60,268 bases of DNA from an uncultured Synechococcus sp. (GTDB taxonomy: Bacteria; Cyanobacteriota; Cyanobacteriia; PCC-6307; Cyanobiaceae). The notes under the pieces were generated by a model that was not told the DNA's origin, did not search any database, and was given only the letters and a program-made list of their open reading frames with translations. Where the stretch lies: assembly GCA_913050565.1 (NCBI GenBank), contig CAJWZW010000002.1, positions 1 to 60,268 of the forward strand, read 5' to 3'. The position numbers and the translations under genes are program-made. Of the stretch, positions 45,124-55,974 are shown one piece after another; position 1 is the stretch's first letter, and every line of letters begins with the position of its first letter.

Positions 45124-46109
45124 GCCCATCCCTGGCGGAGCTTGGTGAAGCGGAGCTGCTTCAGCGGCTTGCCATCTTTGCCCCGCCAGGACAGCTGAAC
45201 GACGACACGGCCTGCCTGAAGTCCGATCCGCGTCCACTGATCGTCAACACCGACGTGCTGGTGGACGGCATTCACTTCAGCGACAGAACCACCTCCGCAG
45301 ACGATGCAGGCTGGCGTGCGGTGACGGCCAACCTGTCAGACCTTGCCGCCAGTGGTGTCACAAGCGTGGATGGAATCACGGTTGGTCTGGTGGCACCAGG
45401 AGAAACAAGCTGGGACTGGGTGGAAGGGGTCTACAACGGCATCAGTGCAGCCCTGAAACAGTTCGGCGGCACGCTTCTTGGGGGGGACTGCTCAGCTGGA
45501 ACCGATCGACTGCTGGCTGTCACCGCCCTGGGACGACTGGGACCGCTGCGGCTGCTGCGGAGCAGTGCGGAGCCGGGCGATGTCGTGATGACGAGCGGTC
45601 CCCACGGCTTGAGCCGCCTTGGGCTTGCCCTGCTCCGTGATGAGGTTGATCCAGCCACAGCTGCACTGAATCAGTCCCTGCGGGACAGGGCCATCCACCA
45701 GCACCGTCGACCTGCTCCCCGGTTTGATGCCCTTGAGAGTCTGCTGCGCTGCAAGCCTGCCAGCCTGCCGTGGCGCGCTGGTGGAACAGACAGCAGCGAC
45801 GGGTTGATCGCTGCGGTGCAGGGACTTTGCAATGCCAGCGGTTGTGGCGTTGTCCTGGAGGAAACTCAGATTCCAAGGGCCCAAGGCTGGCCGCAGGGAC
45901 AACCGTGGGATGAATGGTGCCTCTCGGGGGGCGAAGACTTCGAGTTGGTGCTCTCACTGCCTCCAGCATGGGCAGAGGCATTTGAGTTAGCCATGCCGGG
46001 CAGCCGTCGTCTGGGGCGAATGACTTCAGACAACGATCAAATCATCTGGAGCGCCGGTTCACCACTCACCCTGAACGGCGGTTTCAGCCATTTCCAGGCC
46101 AGCAACTGA
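45120..46109 (+). CDS. thiL: Thiamine-monophosphate kinase
   Basis: ThiL (329 residues) phosphorylates thiamin monophosphate to the active diphosphate. The metal/ATP-binding stretch is visible as NDDTACLK and TDVLVDGIHF, with AVTANLSDLAASG, LLGGDCSAG and DSSDGLIAAV in the expected order, and GGEDFELVL at the C-terminus. The start overlaps the cyclophilin stop (ATGA), implying coupled translation though the products are unrelated. Confidence 0.96.
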   Translation: MSPSLAELGEAELLQRLAIFAPPGQLNDDTACLKSDPRPLIVNTDVLVDGIHFSDRTTSADDAGWRAVTANLSDLAASGVTSVDGITVGLVAPGETSWDWVEGVYNGISAALKQFGGTLLGGDCSAGTDRLLAVTALGRLGPLRLLRSSAEPGDVVMTSGPHGLSRLGLALLRDEVDPATAALNQSLRDRAIHQHRRPAPRFDALESLLRCKPASLPWRAGGTDSSDGLIAAVQGLCNASGCGVVLEETQIPRAQGWPQGQPWDEWCLSGGEDFELVLSLPPAWAEAFELAMPGSRRLGRMTSDNDQIIWSAGSPLTLNGGFSHFQASN

Positions 46110-46112
46110 CAT

Positions 46113-46140
46113 GAAAAAGCCCTCCCCAAGGGGAGGGCCT
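46113..46140 (-). terminator. Intrinsic terminator of gap2
   Basis: A GC-rich hairpin with 8-9 perfect pairs (ccctcccc at 46120-46127 with ggggaggg at 46130-46137) is followed, in the minus-strand sense, by five T residues (46118-46114). It starts 25 bases after the gap2 stop. On the plus strand no T run follows, so it mainly serves gap2; it may also slow transcription leaving thiL. Confidence 0.85.
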
Positions 46141-46164
46141 GCAATGAACGTCAAGACGTGACGA

Positions 46165-47190
46165 TCACTTCCAGTTCCTTGCCACGACTTCCGCCAGATC
46201 AACCACCCGCTGGCTGTAGCCCCACTCGTTGTCGTACCAGGCCAGGATCTTCACAGCCTTGTCACCCATGGCATAGGTGAGATCAGCATCAAAAATGGTG
46301 GACTCGTTGGTGCCCGCGTAGTCGGTGGAGACCAGGGGAAGGTCGCTGTACTTGATGATTCCCTTCATGCCGTTCTCGGAGGCCGACTTGATGGCAGCTT
46401 TGATGTCGTCAACGCTGGCTCCGCGGGAAGGGCCGAAAGTGAGGTCAACGGCGGACACGTTCGGCGTGGGAACGCGCATGGCGAAGCCGGTGAGCTTGCC
46501 CTTCACCTCGGGGTAAACCAGAGCAACAGCTTTGGCGGCACCGGTGGTGGTGGGAACCATGTTCAATGCTGCAGCGCGGGCACGACGCAGGTCGCGGTGG
46601 CTGTTGTCCAGGATCCGTTGATCACCGGTGTAGCTGTGAATGGTGGTCATCAGACCCCAGTCGAGGCCGAAGTTCTGATCCAGAACCTTCACGATCGGCG
46701 CCAGGCAGTTGGTGGTGCAGCTGGCGTTGCTGAGAATGTCCCAGTCCTCATGGCGGTACTGGTCTTCGTTGACGCCCACCACAAAGGTGCCGACACGATC
46801 ACCTTTGCCAGGTGCGGTCAGGATGACCTTCCTGGCACCGGCCTGCATGTGCATGCTGGCCTTTTCATCGGTGTTGAACACACCGGTTGACTCAATCACC
46901 AGGTCAACGCCCCACTCCTTCCAGGGACAGTTCAGGGGATTGCGGTCAGCAAAGAATTTGATCTCCTTGCCGTTGATGAACATCGAATCATCGGTGGTCT
47001 TGATGTCCACCGATGGATCCAGACGACCCAGGATCGAGTCGTAGGTCAGAAGATGAGCGCTGGTTGCAGGGTCAGATGTGGAATTCATTCCCACAATCTC
47101 CAGACCCGTGTCAGCACCACGGCTGATCCATCCGCGCAGCACATTGCGACCAATCCGGCCGAATCCATTGATCGCAACGCGCAGGGTCAT
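46165..47190 (-). CDS. gap2: Glyceraldehyde-3-phosphate dehydrogenase, Gap2 type
   Basis: A 341-residue GAPDH with the Rossmann motif [13 protein letters not shown] at 8-20 and catalytic Cys158 in [12 protein letters not shown]. The sequence resembles the Gap2 (GapB-like) form, which uses NADPH and NADH in the Calvin cycle, rather than glycolytic Gap1. The ATG at 47190 gives the usual start; an upstream in-frame start would add 34 unrelated residues. A candidate promoter lies 40 bases upstream and a strong terminator follows. Confidence 0.95.
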   Translation of the reverse strand: MTLRVAINGFGRIGRNVLRGWISRGADTGLEIVGMNSTSDPATSAHLLTYDSILGRLDPSVDIKTTDDSMFINGKEIKFFADRNPLNCPWKEWGVDLVIESTGVFNTDEKASMHMQAGARKVILTAPGKGDRVGTFVVGVNEDQYRHEDWDILSNASCTTNCLAPIVKVLDQNFGLDWGLMTTIHSYTGDQRILDNSHRDLRRARAAALNMVPTTTGAAKAVALVYPEVKGKLTGFAMRVPTPNVSAVDLTFGPSRGASVDDIKAAIKSASENGMKGIIKYSDLPLVSTDYAGTNESTIFDADLTYAMGDKAVKILAWYDNEWGYSQRVVDLAEVVARNWK

Positions 47191-47227
47191 GGCAGGAACG
47201 GCAAAGCCGCAAGGGTTTTGGCCGCCG

Positions 47228-47233
47228 ATCATA
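47228..47233 (-). promoter_or_regulatory. Candidate -10 box of gap2
   Basis: Read on the minus strand this is TATGAT, close to the sigma-70 consensus, about 38 bases before the gap2 ATG, in an AT-rich stretch (tttttgcttatttctg just upstream). The -35 element is weak. The prediction rests on position and composition only. Confidence 0.4.
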
Positions 47234-47315
47234 CAGAAATAAGCAAAAATTCCTTGAGTCCGTCGCAGCGAATTCGAACCGATCCGCTCCACAACAGAGG
47301 GACACCACTGCTTGG

Positions 47316-48752
47316 TTGATCTATCTTTCGGCCGTCTGGAAAGAGTCTTTGGCCTGTCTGCTCGAACGCCAGCACCCAGTGCACTTCATTGGCGTCGGCG
47401 GAATCGGAATGTCAGCTCTGGCACGGATTCTTGTTGACCGTGGCCATCCCGTCACGGGATCTGATCCACGCGACAACGCGACCGTTCAACAACTCAGGGC
47501 CTGCGGAGTTGGGGTTTACCCGGAGCAGACCGCCACGACCATCAAGGCGATCACTGCGGCGGGCCAGAACCCGATTGTGGTGATCAGTTCGGCCATTCCG
47601 GCAGACAACGAGGAGCTGGTGCAGGCCAGGGCCGCTGCACTGACGATCTGGCACCGTTCCGATCTCCTGGCAGCACTGATTGCCGAGCAACCTTCGATCG
47701 CGGTTGCGGGCAGTCACGGCAAAACAACAACGAGCACACTGATCACCACCCTTCTGCTCAGCGCCGGCGAGGATCCCACCGCCGTCATCGGCGGGATTGT
47801 TCCCTGCCTGAAGAGCAATGGCCATGCAGGCCGCGGCCGTCTTCTCGTCGCAGAAGCCGATGAATCAGATGGCTCACTGGTGAAATTTGCGGCTCATCTC
47901 GGGGTTTTGACCAACCTTGAGCTCGACCACACAGACCATTACAGCGATCTCGACGATCTGATCGCCACAGTTCAACGTTTCGCCCGAGGCTGCGACCGTG
48001 TGCTGGCCAATCGCGACTGTCCGATTCTTCGGGAACACTTCCAACCGGACACCTGGTGGTCGGTGACCAGCCATGAGGGGGTTGATTACGCCGCTCTGCC
48101 TCTTCAGCTGGACGGTGACCGTTGCCTGGCGCGCTTCTATGAAGCCGGATCAGCCGTAGGGGACTTCACCCTGCCACTGCCTGGGTTGCACAACCTCAGC
48201 AACGCCACCGCGGCACTGGCTGCATGCCGCATGGAAGGCATTCCCTTCCAGAAGCTGATCGAAGGTCTGGCTGATCTGCAACCACCCGGTCGGCGCTTCG
48301 ATCTGCGCGGCACCTGGGAGGGTCGACACATCGTTGATGACTACGCCCATCACCCCAGTGAGGTGGAGGCCACCCTCTCCATGGCCCAGCTGATGGTGAG
48401 CAGCGGTCGCAGCCCTCTCCCCAGCCCTCCGCAGAGGCTCCTGGCCGTGTTTCAACCGCATCGTTACAGCCGAACTCAGGAGTTTCTTGAAGCCTTTGCC
48501 GGAGCCCTGCAGAACTGCGACGCCTTGCTTCTGGCACCGGTGTACAGCGCAGGAGAAAAGCCGGTGGCCGGGGTCTGCAGCAAAACCCTGGCAGACCGCA
48601 TCCGAGAACTGAAACCCGAGCTGAATGTGGCGGTGGCCGACAGTCTTGACCACCTCACGGAACTGGTCCGGACCCACAGCCGTCGGGAGGATCTTGTTCT
48701 GGCCATGGGTGCCGGAGACGTGAACGGCCTCTGGAACCGTCTGGCTGCCTGA
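47316..48752 (+). CDS. murC: UDP-N-acetylmuramate--L-alanine ligase
   Basis: MurC (478 residues) adds L-alanine to UDP-MurNAc, the first peptide step of peptidoglycan synthesis. [17 protein letters not shown] gives the nucleotide/UDP-binding start, [12 protein letters not shown] is the ATP P-loop, and [10 protein letters not shown] and FQPHRYSR are the family's C-terminal marks. The start is uncertain between TTG at 47316 and TTG at 47349. It shares one base with murB. Confidence 0.95.
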   Translation: MIYLSAVWKESLACLLERQHPVHFIGVGGIGMSALARILVDRGHPVTGSDPRDNATVQQLRACGVGVYPEQTATTIKAITAAGQNPIVVISSAIPADNEELVQARAAALTIWHRSDLLAALIAEQPSIAVAGSHGKTTTSTLITTLLLSAGEDPTAVIGGIVPCLKSNGHAGRGRLLVAEADESDGSLVKFAAHLGVLTNLELDHTDHYSDLDDLIATVQRFARGCDRVLANRDCPILREHFQPDTWWSVTSHEGVDYAALPLQLDGDRCLARFYEAGSAVGDFTLPLPGLHNLSNATAALAACRMEGIPFQKLIEGLADLQPPGRRFDLRGTWEGRHIVDDYAHHPSEVEATLSMAQLMVSSGRSPLPSPPQRLLAVFQPHRYSRTQEFLEAFAGALQNCDALLLAPVYSAGEKPVAGVCSKTLADRIRELKPELNVAVADSLDHLTELVRTHSRREDLVLAMGAGDVNGLWNRLAA

Positions 48753-49651
48753 TGTCCCCAAGAATGCTGGAACCAAGGCGGAACGTTCCTCTGGCGGAGT
48801 TCACCACCTGGCGGGTTGGAGGTCCTGCGAGTTGGATCCTTGAACCGGAGTCCGTGGATGAAACGCTCGAAGCTCTCCAGTGGGCCAGGGCCAATGGCCA
48901 TCCCTGCCAGGTGATCGGAGCTGGATCGAATCTGCTGATCCACGACAACGGGCTGCCGGGCCTCACCCTCAGCCTGCGGCGACTGCAGGGTGCTGAATTG
49001 GACAGCAACGCCGGAGTGGTTGAAGCTCTTGCCGGTGAACCCATCCCAACACTCGCCCGACGAGCTGCCCGTGCCGGACTCAGGGGTTTGGCCTGGGCGG
49101 TGGGCATCCCGGGCACCGTTGGTGGCGCCGCGGTGATGAACGCCGGTGCCCAGGGGGGCTGCACCGCCGACTGGCTGGAAGCGGTTCGGGTGGTGCCCAT
49201 CGAGGGTGGAGAGAGTTTTGAACTCGGGAGAGATCAGCTTGAGTTCGATTACCGCCACAGCCGCCTGCAACAAGGGGACCTTCTGGTGCTCTCCGCCCGG
49301 TTCAGGTTGGAGGCGGGTCACAACCCCCAGGAGCTCAGGCGCGAAACCAACAGCAACCTCAGCCATCGAACCAGCACGCAGCCCTACACCCTGCCGAGCT
49401 GCGGCAGTGTGTTCCGCAATCCCGAACCGCTGAAAGCGGGCCGCCTGATCGAGGAGCTCGGACTGAAAGGCAAACGCGTCGGAGGTGCCGAAATCTCCAA
49501 CATCCATGCCAATTTCATTGTCAACACCGGCAACGCAACAGCGGTGGATATCGATCGTCTGATCGGATTGGTTCAGGATCAGGTCGAACATCGGCATGCC
49601 GTACGACTGCATCCCGAGGTGAAACGGCTGGGTTTCGCTGATGCCGCTTAA
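48752..49651 (+). CDS. murB: UDP-N-acetylenolpyruvoylglucosamine reductase
   Basis: MurB (299 residues) makes UDP-MurNAc with FAD and [15 protein letters not shown] marks the FAD-binding start, IGAGSNLLI the pyrophosphate loop, [16 protein letters not shown] the second loop, and [10 protein letters not shown] contains the catalytic Ser. It supplies the substrate of MurC, encoded just upstream with a one-base overlap; the two are one unit. Confidence 0.97.
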   Translation: MSPRMLEPRRNVPLAEFTTWRVGGPASWILEPESVDETLEALQWARANGHPCQVIGAGSNLLIHDNGLPGLTLSLRRLQGAELDSNAGVVEALAGEPIPTLARRAARAGLRGLAWAVGIPGTVGGAAVMNAGAQGGCTADWLEAVRVVPIEGGESFELGRDQLEFDYRHSRLQQGDLLVLSARFRLEAGHNPQELRRETNSNLSHRTSTQPYTLPSCGSVFRNPEPLKAGRLIEELGLKGKRVGGAEISNIHANFIVNTGNATAVDIDRLIGLVQDQVEHRHAVRLHPEVKRLGFADAA

Positions 49652-49675
49652 CCTGCCTGCTCCCTAAGCAGCAAC

Positions 49676-50017
49676 ATGGCAGGGTTCGGACTTCCCAATT
49701 TCGGTCAGCTCACCGAAGCCTTCAAAAAGGCACAGGAGATTCAGCAGAACGCTCAGGCCCTGCAGGATGAGCTGGATGCAATGGAGATCGAGGGAAAAAG
49801 CAGCGATGGACGCATGAGCATCTGGCTTTCCGGCAACCAACAGCCCCTGCGGGTGCGGATCGACCCCTCCCTGCTCAGCGAAGGGCAGGAACCCTGCGAA
49901 ACGGCAACTCTGGAAGCTCTCAAGGCTGCCTACGAACAGTCCACAGCCACGATGAAGGGTCGCATGGAAGAACTGACCGGGGGACTGAATCTCAACCTGC
50001 CCGGGATGGGCGACTGA
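49676..50017 (+). CDS. YbaB/EbfC-family nucleoid-associated protein
   Basis: A 113-residue small DNA-binding protein. The first helix ([20 protein letters not shown]) and the central beta hairpin ([20 protein letters not shown]) match the YbaB/EbfC dimer fold, ending with a Gly/Leu/Pro-rich tail typical of cyanobacterial members. It follows murB by 24 bases and overlaps the end of rsgA by 26 bases, tail to tail. Confidence 0.9.
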   Translation: MAGFGLPNFGQLTEAFKKAQEIQQNAQALQDELDAMEIEGKSSDGRMSIWLSGNQQPLRVRIDPSLLSEGQEPCETATLEALKAAYEQSTATMKGRMEELTGGLNLNLPGMGD

Positions 50018-50891
50018 CGCTGGAACACTCCATCAGGCCAGCGGTATAGAGCGAATAACGCTCCCAGTCGCGATGCACTCCGCAACCGGGCTCGCCCCGG
50101 TGCAGGCAATCGCGGAACCGACACGGCCATGGATCCAGCTGATCGCGTAATTCAGGAAACAACATGACCAGCTCCCGGGGGTCCTCCGGCAGGTCTGGGC
50201 GATTAAACCCGGGGGTATCCGCCACGCGGGATCCCTGGGTGAGAGGGAACAACTCCACGTGCCGAGTGGTGTGACGACCCCGTTGCAACCGGCCTGACAG
50301 GGCTCCAACCCGCAAGCTGAGAGTGGGCAGCAGGGTATTGAGCAGGCTGCTTTTGCCAACACCTGAGGGACCGCACAGAACAGAGAGCGCGCTGTCCTGC
50401 AGCCGTCGCCGGAGAGACTCCATGCCAAGCCCGGTCTCACTGGACAACAGCAACGGCTCGTAGCCCCAACCCCTGAGGCGATCTCTCAGGAGTGCCAGCC
50501 GATCGTCATCCAGAAGATCGCATTTGGTGAGCAGAACCTGCACAGGCAACCCGGTTCTTTCGGCAGTGAGAAGAAAACGACTGGCCTGATCGGCATCAAA
50601 GGCAGGCTGGTCCACTGCGAGAGCCACCGCCACCAGGGAAACGTTGGCCACCGGTGGTCGTGTCAGCCAGCTGCTTCGACGCTCGACAGCCGCGACAACA
50701 GCCCTTGCCTGGACGGGATCAATCGCCTGGACCTGAACACGATCACCGACGTGAACCGCCGCACCGCGGTGACTGAGACGCATGCGGCGTGTGCAGAGCA
50801 GACGCTCAGGAATTCCTTTGGGCGGATGATCCAGCTCCACCTCGAGATAGTTGGCCTGCAACGCCACAACGATGCCGGCCAGATCGGTCAC
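49992..50891 (-). CDS. rsgA: Small ribosomal subunit biogenesis GTPase RsgA
   Basis: RsgA/YjeQ (299 residues) is a circularly permuted GTPase that checks late 30S maturation. An N-terminal OB domain is followed by the G4-like LTKCDLL, then the P-loop [12 protein letters not shown], then G3-like VADTPGF, the order that defines the permutation. The C-terminal zinc motif (C[15 protein letters not shown]) is present. The start is GTG at 50891, 6 bases after the TusA-like gene. Confidence 0.96.
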   Translation of the reverse strand: MTDLAGIVVALQANYLEVELDHPPKGIPERLLCTRRMRLSHRGAAVHVGDRVQVQAIDPVQARAVVAAVERRSSWLTRPPVANVSLVAVALAVDQPAFDADQASRFLLTAERTGLPVQVLLTKCDLLDDDRLALLRDRLRGWGYEPLLLSSETGLGMESLRRRLQDSALSVLCGPSGVGKSSLLNTLLPTLSLRVGALSGRLQRGRHTTRHVELFPLTQGSRVADTPGFNRPDLPEDPRELVMLFPELRDQLDPWPCRFRDCLHRGEPGCGVHRDWERYSLYTAGLMECSSVSRPSRAG

Positions 50892-50897
50892 AACCGG

Positions 50898-51128
50898 TCA
50901 GCCCCCACAGGTGATCGCCAGAGCAACCCAGGCCGACTCACGGGTCATCACTTCAACTTCATGGCCAGCATCCCTGAGTCCAGGCACCACCATCTCCTCC
51001 GGCTCACCCCGATCGAGCTGCACCACAAGCTGATCGCCTGACTGGAGAGCTTCCAGAGCCAGCTTGCAGCGAATGAAGTTCACCGGACAGGGGGTTCCCC
51101 GCAGATCAAGGGAGTGCGTCGTGCTCAT
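50898..51128 (-). CDS. TusA/SirA-family sulfur carrier-like protein
   Basis: A 76-residue protein of the TusA fold. The active-site Cys14 lies in [15 protein letters not shown]; TusA normally has CPxP, whereas here the fourth residue is Asn, with a second Cys at 21. The C-terminus ends in TCGG. TusA proteins pass persulfide sulfur, for example for tRNA thiolation or cofactor synthesis. It overlaps dnaJ by four bases and lies in grpE-dnaJ-this-rsgA. Confidence 0.88.
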   Translation of the reverse strand: MSTTHSLDLRGTPCPVNFIRCKLALEALQSGDQLVVQLDRGEPEEMVVPGLRDAGHEVEVMTRESAWVALAITCGG

Positions 51129-52255
51129 CCCTGACCGAACAAACGGGCAAACAATCCGCTGTTGTGGTGATGGTGCTGCTTGCCACGCGCCGAATGGTGA
51201 CCGGCCAACTGCTCCAGAAGCTGCCGTTCCGCCTCGGACAGCCGCTTCGGCAGTTCCACCGTGACCGAGATCCGCTGGTCGCCGCGGGCCACAGGATTAC
51301 CCAGCTTCGGAATTCCCCTGCTGGTCAGCGTCTGCACGGCGCCGGGCTGAGTGCCTGCGGGGATCTCCAGTTGCTGAGGGCCGTCAACGGTCTCCACCTC
51401 GATGGTGTCGCCAAGAATGGCCTGCAGATAACTCACTTTCACCTCCGAGTTGATGTTCAACCCGTCTCGACGCAAGCGGGGATGGGACCTCACCGTGAGA
51501 AAAACGTAGAGATCACCGGATGGACCCCCTCTGGGACCGGCATTACCCTCTCCCGAAACCCGCAGGCGTGTTCCCGTGTCAACGCCAGCCGGAATGTTGA
51601 TGCGCAGCTTCTTGCGGACCTGGTTCACACCCTGTCCGCCACAGGCTGTACAGGGATCAGCGATCACCTGACCCGTTCCGGTGCACGTTGGACATTCCGC
51701 CACCTGGGTGAAGCTGCCGAAGGGCGTTCGGGTTGCCCGGCGCACCTGACCCGCTCCACCACAGGTGCTGCAGGTGGCGGGACCGCTGCCCTGCTTGGCA
51801 CCCGAGCCACTGCAGGTGCCGCAGGTTTCCAGGTGAGGAATCTTGATCTCCTGTTCCTGGCCGAAAACCGCCTGCTCAAAATCGACCGTGAGGTCGTAGC
51901 GAAGATCGTCACCCTGCTGAGGACCCTGACGTCGCGTCCGACCACCTCCGGCACCGGGTCCTCCGAATCCCTGGAAGAACGTCTCGAACAGGTCGGCAAA
52001 GCCGCCCATATCTCCCATGTCGGGCGCACCGGCAGCACCACCCAGTCCCGCTTCACCGAACTGGTCGTAACGAGCGCGGGTCTGCGGGTCACTCAGAACC
52101 TCATAAGCCCTGCCGATCTCCTTGAAACGGTCTTCCGCTCCGGGATCCTTGTTGATGTCGGGGTGATACTGCCGAGCCATCCGGCGGTAGGCCCGCTTCA
52201 GCGTGTCCGCATCAGCGTCTCGCCCGACCCCAAGCAGGTCGTAGAAATCGGCCAT
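51125..52255 (-). CDS. dnaJ: Chaperone protein DnaJ (type I)
   Basis: A 376-residue full-length DnaJ. The J domain has HPD at 31-33, followed by a Gly/Phe-rich region (about 75-115) and four CxxCxGxG-type zinc repeats ([32 protein letters not shown]), then substrate-binding domains. It stimulates DnaK ATPase. It shares one base with grpE, its partner co-chaperone. Confidence 0.97.
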   Translation of the reverse strand: MADFYDLLGVGRDADADTLKRAYRRMARQYHPDINKDPGAEDRFKEIGRAYEVLSDPQTRARYDQFGEAGLGGAAGAPDMGDMGGFADLFETFFQGFGGPGAGGGRTRRQGPQQGDDLRYDLTVDFEQAVFGQEQEIKIPHLETCGTCSGSGAKQGSGPATCSTCGGAGQVRRATRTPFGSFTQVAECPTCTGTGQVIADPCTACGGQGVNQVRKKLRINIPAGVDTGTRLRVSGEGNAGPRGGPSGDLYVFLTVRSHPRLRRDGLNINSEVKVSYLQAILGDTIEVETVDGPQQLEIPAGTQPGAVQTLTSRGIPKLGNPVARGDQRISVTVELPKRLSEAERQLLEQLAGHHSARGKQHHHHNSGLFARLFGQG

Positions 52256-52905
52256 CAGGACTGCTCCTCGGCGTCTTCAGCGGCCGGCGTCTCCGATGGG
52301 CCAGGCCCCATGGAGACCTTCACCAGGGCGTGGCGAAGAACTTTGCCGTTCAGGTGATAACCGCGCTGCAGCTCTTCCGTCACCACATCTTCCGAATAGG
52401 CGGTGCTCTCCTCCCTCAGAACCGCTTCATGCAGGGTTGGATCGAAGAGCTGGCCCACCACCTCCATGCGGGCAACTCCCTGCTGCTTGAGCACATCAAC
52501 AAGCTGTTTGTAGAGACCCTGATAACTGCGGTGCAGCGCCTGGGCTTCCTCTCCCTCAGGGTTGAGCTGCTGACGCGCGCGCTCGAAGTTGTCCACCACC
52601 GGAAGGATTTCGCTGAGGGTGGAACAGATCAGTTGCTGACGGATGTCGTCCTGGTCACGGCTTTGACGCTTCCGGAAGTTGTCGAAATCCGCTGCGATCC
52701 GCATGTACTGGCTCTGAAGCGTCTCGTGCTCCTGTTTGAGCGTGTTCAACTCCTGCTCCAGTTGCTGCAAGCGATCTGCCGGGTCAGCCATCGGACCTTC
52801 AGCAACGGTCTCAGGGGCAGCGTTCTCAGCTTCGGGGGCCGTTGAAGCCTCCACCGGCTCAACAGTCTGATCCTGGGCTGGGGTGGAAGCGTCGTCGCCG
52901 CTCAT
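52255..52905 (-). CDS. grpE: Nucleotide exchange factor GrpE
   Basis: GrpE (216 residues) releases ADP from DnaK. After an acidic disordered N-terminus (to about residue 50) comes a long coiled coil ([20 protein letters not shown]) and the beta-domain ending [16 protein letters not shown], the family signature. The ATG at 52905 is divergent from pilB by 99 bases. No CIRCE inverted repeat is visible upstream, so HrcA-type control is not supported by sequence. Confidence 0.96.
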   Translation of the reverse strand: MSGDDASTPAQDQTVEPVEASTAPEAENAAPETVAEGPMADPADRLQQLEQELNTLKQEHETLQSQYMRIAADFDNFRKRQSRDQDDIRQQLICSTLSEILPVVDNFERARQQLNPEGEEAQALHRSYQGLYKQLVDVLKQQGVARMEVVGQLFDPTLHEAVLREESTAYSEDVVTEELQRGYHLNGKVLRHALVKVSMGPGPSETPAAEDAEEQS

Positions 52906-53004
52906 GCTGACCGCTCTGCAAGTGCTGTCTAGACATGTTGAAGGGCAACGCACACCTCCCACAAGCTGCGGAAGCCCGCACCTCCCTTTCGAGCCACAAC
53001 GGCG

Positions 53005-54867
53005 ATGACCAGGATTCGTCCGATTCCCGAAACCAAGGATCCTGCAACGCTGCGCCTGGAACTGGAACTGTTGCTGCAACAACCCGTTCCAGGGCCTGAA
53101 CAACTGGAACGGGCCCTGCCCTTGCTCCACTCCGTTGACAACATCTCGGCAGATCAGTGGCGGAATCTGCAGGCGCTGCCGCTGTGGGTGGACACCGAAA
53201 CTCTGGACCTCGCCGTTCCCAGCGACTGGGAAGAGCCTGAGTGGAGAAGCCTGATCAATGCCCTGCCGGAGAGCGGCAGAACCGTGCGCCTTCACCCGGT
53301 GCTGCAACAGGACCTGATCCATGCACTCACCAATCGAAACGGCGAGGCGACCCACACCGGCAGGCTCCCCTCAGCAGGGGAGGAACCCTCTGAGCCGAGG
53401 AATGGATCATCTGATGAATCCAATTCCGTTGAAGCAACCGCCTCCTCCTTTCTGGAGGGGTTTCACACCGAAGGGGTGCTCGAAGCGACGGAGAACGACA
53501 GCGCAGACCTGTCGAATGACGCCGTCGACCTGGAAGCAAGCCTCCAGGACGCCGAAGCCTCACCGGTGGTGGCTCTGGTGGACCGCATCCTGCTGCAGGC
53601 GATGTCGGTCAGCGCATCAGACATCCACGTGGAGCCGCAACAGAAGGGCCTGCGGCTGCGATACCGCCAGGACGGCGTCCTGCAGCAATACGTGGAACCA
53701 CTGCCCAGCAGACTGATCCCCGCAGTGACGTCACGCTTCAAAATCCTGGCGGATCTGGATATCGCCGAAAGACGCCAGGCCCAGGACGGGCGAATCCGTC
53801 GCCGGTATCGCGACCGTGTGGTGGATTTCCGGGTGAACACCCTTCCCAGCCGCTTCGGAGAAAAAATCTGCCTCCGGCTGCTCGACAGCAGTGCCACCCA
53901 GCTGGGACTGGACAAGCTGATCTCCAACCCCACGACGCTTGATCTGGTTCGGGAGTTGGGCTCAAAGCCCTTCGGAATGATTCTGGTGACAGGACCGACC
54001 GGATCGGGTAAGTCGACAACCCTCTATTCACTCCTGGCGGAACGCAACGACCCCGGCATCAACATCTCCACCGTCGAGGATCCGATTGAGTACACCCTTC
54101 CAGGCATCACCCAGTGTCAGGTGAACCGGGAGAAGGGATTTGACTTCGCCACGGCTCTGCGGGCCTTCATGCGCCAGGACCCCGACGTGCTGCTGGTGGG
54201 AGAAACCCGCGATCTGGAAACCGCGAAAACAGCGATCGAAGCCGCGCTCACCGGTCACCTGGTTCTCAGCACACTGCATGCCAATGACGCACCCAGCACC
54301 GTCGCCCGCCTCGATGAAATGGGCGTCGAGCCCTTCATGGTGTCGGCGGCACTGATCGGGATCGTGTCCCAACGACTGATGCGTCGTGTGTGTTCCAGCT
54401 GCCGGAAGCCTTACAGACCTGATGAACAGGAGCTGGGACGCTTCGGACTCATGGCCAGCCGTGAAAGCGAGGTGACCTTTTTCAGGGCCCATCATCACGA
54501 CGGACGTGGCCAGGCTTGTGCGCACTGCAAAGGAAGTGGTTACAAGGGCCGGATTGGCGTCTATGAGGTTCTGAGGATGAACGAAGAGCTGGCGACAGCT
54601 GTCTCCTCCGGCGCCACCACTGACGTGATCAGACAGCTGGCACTGGAATCAGGCATGGTCACCCTGCTGGGCTACAGCCTGGATCTGGTCCGGCAGGGCG
54701 AAACCACCCTCGAGGAGGTTGGTCGGATGATCCTGACCGACTCCGGCCTGGAATCCGAGCGCAGAGCCAGGGCTCTCAGCACAATGACGTGTAAAGGCTG
54801 CGGTGCCGGACTGCAGGAAAGCTGGCTGGAATGTCCTTACTGTCTCGCGCCACGTCACAGCCTCTGA
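53005..54867 (+). CDS. pilB: Type IV pilus assembly ATPase PilB
   Basis: A 620-residue pilus extension motor. Walker A is GPTGSGKS at 330-337, the Asp box and Walker B follow ([24 protein letters not shown]), and a zinc motif uses C463/C466 and C505/C508. The N-terminal 150 residues are divergent and acidic. The last 25 residues contain a further CKGC...CPYC pair (C596, C599, C610, C613), a zinc-ribbon-like tail. It heads pilB-pilT-pilC and is divergent from grpE. Confidence 0.93.
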   Translation: MTRIRPIPETKDPATLRLELELLLQQPVPGPEQLERALPLLHSVDNISADQWRNLQALPLWVDTETLDLAVPSDWEEPEWRSLINALPESGRTVRLHPVLQQDLIHALTNRNGEATHTGRLPSAGEEPSEPRNGSSDESNSVEATASSFLEGFHTEGVLEATENDSADLSNDAVDLEASLQDAEASPVVALVDRILLQAMSVSASDIHVEPQQKGLRLRYRQDGVLQQYVEPLPSRLIPAVTSRFKILADLDIAERRQAQDGRIRRRYRDRVVDFRVNTLPSRFGEKICLRLLDSSATQLGLDKLISNPTTLDLVRELGSKPFGMILVTGPTGSGKSTTLYSLLAERNDPGINISTVEDPIEYTLPGITQCQVNREKGFDFATALRAFMRQDPDVLLVGETRDLETAKTAIEAALTGHLVLSTLHANDAPSTVARLDEMGVEPFMVSAALIGIVSQRLMRRVCSSCRKPYRPDEQELGRFGLMASRESEVTFFRAHHHDGRGQACAHCKGSGYKGRIGVYEVLRMNEELATAVSSGATTDVIRQLALESGMVTLLGYSLDLVRQGETTLEEVGRMILTDSGLESERRARALSTMTCKGCGAGLQESWLECPYCLAPRHSL

Positions 54868-54877
54868 GGACAACACC

Positions 54878-55954
54878 ATGGCCCTGATGATCGAAGATCT
54901 GATGGAACAGCTGGTGGAGGGTGGCGGCAGCGACCTTCACATCGCCACAGGGCAACCGCCCTTCGGGCGGTTCAGTGGAGAGCTGCGGCCGATGACGGAC
55001 GATCCCCTCGACGAGGAGGACTGCAACAAACTGATTTTCTCGATGCTGAACAACAGCCAGAGAAAGACCCTTGAGCAGACCTGGGAACTTGACTGTGCTT
55101 ACGGACTCAAGGGAGTTGCCCGCTTCCGGGTCAACGTCTACCGGCAGAGGGGGAGCTATGCCGCCTGCCTGAGAGCTCTGGGCAGCACGATTCCCAGCGT
55201 GAAGCAGCTCAACCTGCCACCGGTTGTGCTCGAGATGAGCCAGCGTCCCCGTGGGATGGTGCTGGTGACAGGCCCCACGGGTTCCGGCAAAACCACCACC
55301 CTGGCGGCTTTGCTCGATCACATCAATCACACGCGCAGCGAACACATCCTCACCATCGAGGACCCGATCGAGTTCGTGTACAAGAGCGACAAGAGCCTGG
55401 TGCACCAACGGCAACTCAATGAAGACACCCGCAGCTTTGCCAACGCCCTGCGGGCAGCCCTGCGAGAGGACCCTGACGTGATCCTGGTGGGAGAAATGCG
55501 GGACCTGGAAACCATTCAGCTCGCTGTGAGCGCAGCCGAAACCGGTCATCTGGTGTTCGGCACCCTGCACACCAGCTCAGCCGCCCAGACCGTGGACAGG
55601 ATGGTGGATGTGTTTCCGCCCGAACAACAGACCCAGATCCGGGTTCAACTGTCCGGAAGCCTCGCGGCGGTCTTCTCTCAGACGCTCTGCAAGCGACACG
55701 ATCCCAAACCGGATCAGTTCGGCCGCGTGATGGCGCAGGAGATTCTGATCAACACTCCCGCCACGGCGAACCTGATCCGGGAAGGAAAAACCGCTCAGTT
55801 GTATTCACAGATCCAGACTGGAGGTGAACAGGGAATGCAGACCCTGGAGAAAGCTCTGGCCAATCTGGTCACGCAGGGGGAGGTGACTCGGGCAGAGGCC
55901 ATGGCCAAGGCCAGCAAACCCGCGGAACTGGAACGGCTGCTCGGCGGTGTCTAG
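54878..55954 (+). CDS. pilT: Twitching motility/retraction ATPase PilT
   Basis: PilT (358 residues) powers pilus retraction. Walker A GPTGSGKT is at 132-139, the Asp box is ILTIEDPIEFV, the Walker B region reads REDPDVILVGEMRD, and the family box AAETGHLVFGTLHT is intact. The ATG at 54878 follows pilB by 10 bases. In marine Synechococcus type IV pili serve buoyancy, prey avoidance or DNA uptake; the window does not say which. Confidence 0.96.
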   Translation: MALMIEDLMEQLVEGGGSDLHIATGQPPFGRFSGELRPMTDDPLDEEDCNKLIFSMLNNSQRKTLEQTWELDCAYGLKGVARFRVNVYRQRGSYAACLRALGSTIPSVKQLNLPPVVLEMSQRPRGMVLVTGPTGSGKTTTLAALLDHINHTRSEHILTIEDPIEFVYKSDKSLVHQRQLNEDTRSFANALRAALREDPDVILVGEMRDLETIQLAVSAAETGHLVFGTLHTSSAAQTVDRMVDVFPPEQQTQIRVQLSGSLAAVFSQTLCKRHDPKPDQFGRVMAQEILINTPATANLIREGKTAQLYSQIQTGGEQGMQTLEKALANLVTQGEVTRAEAMAKASKPAELERLLGGV

Positions 55955-55974
55955 CTGAGGCGAAAGCGGAATCC

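Noticed and set aside
52906-53004. CIRCE/HrcA operator before grpE
   Set aside because: The TTAGCACTC-N9-GAGTGCTAA repeat is not present in the 99-base divergent gap.
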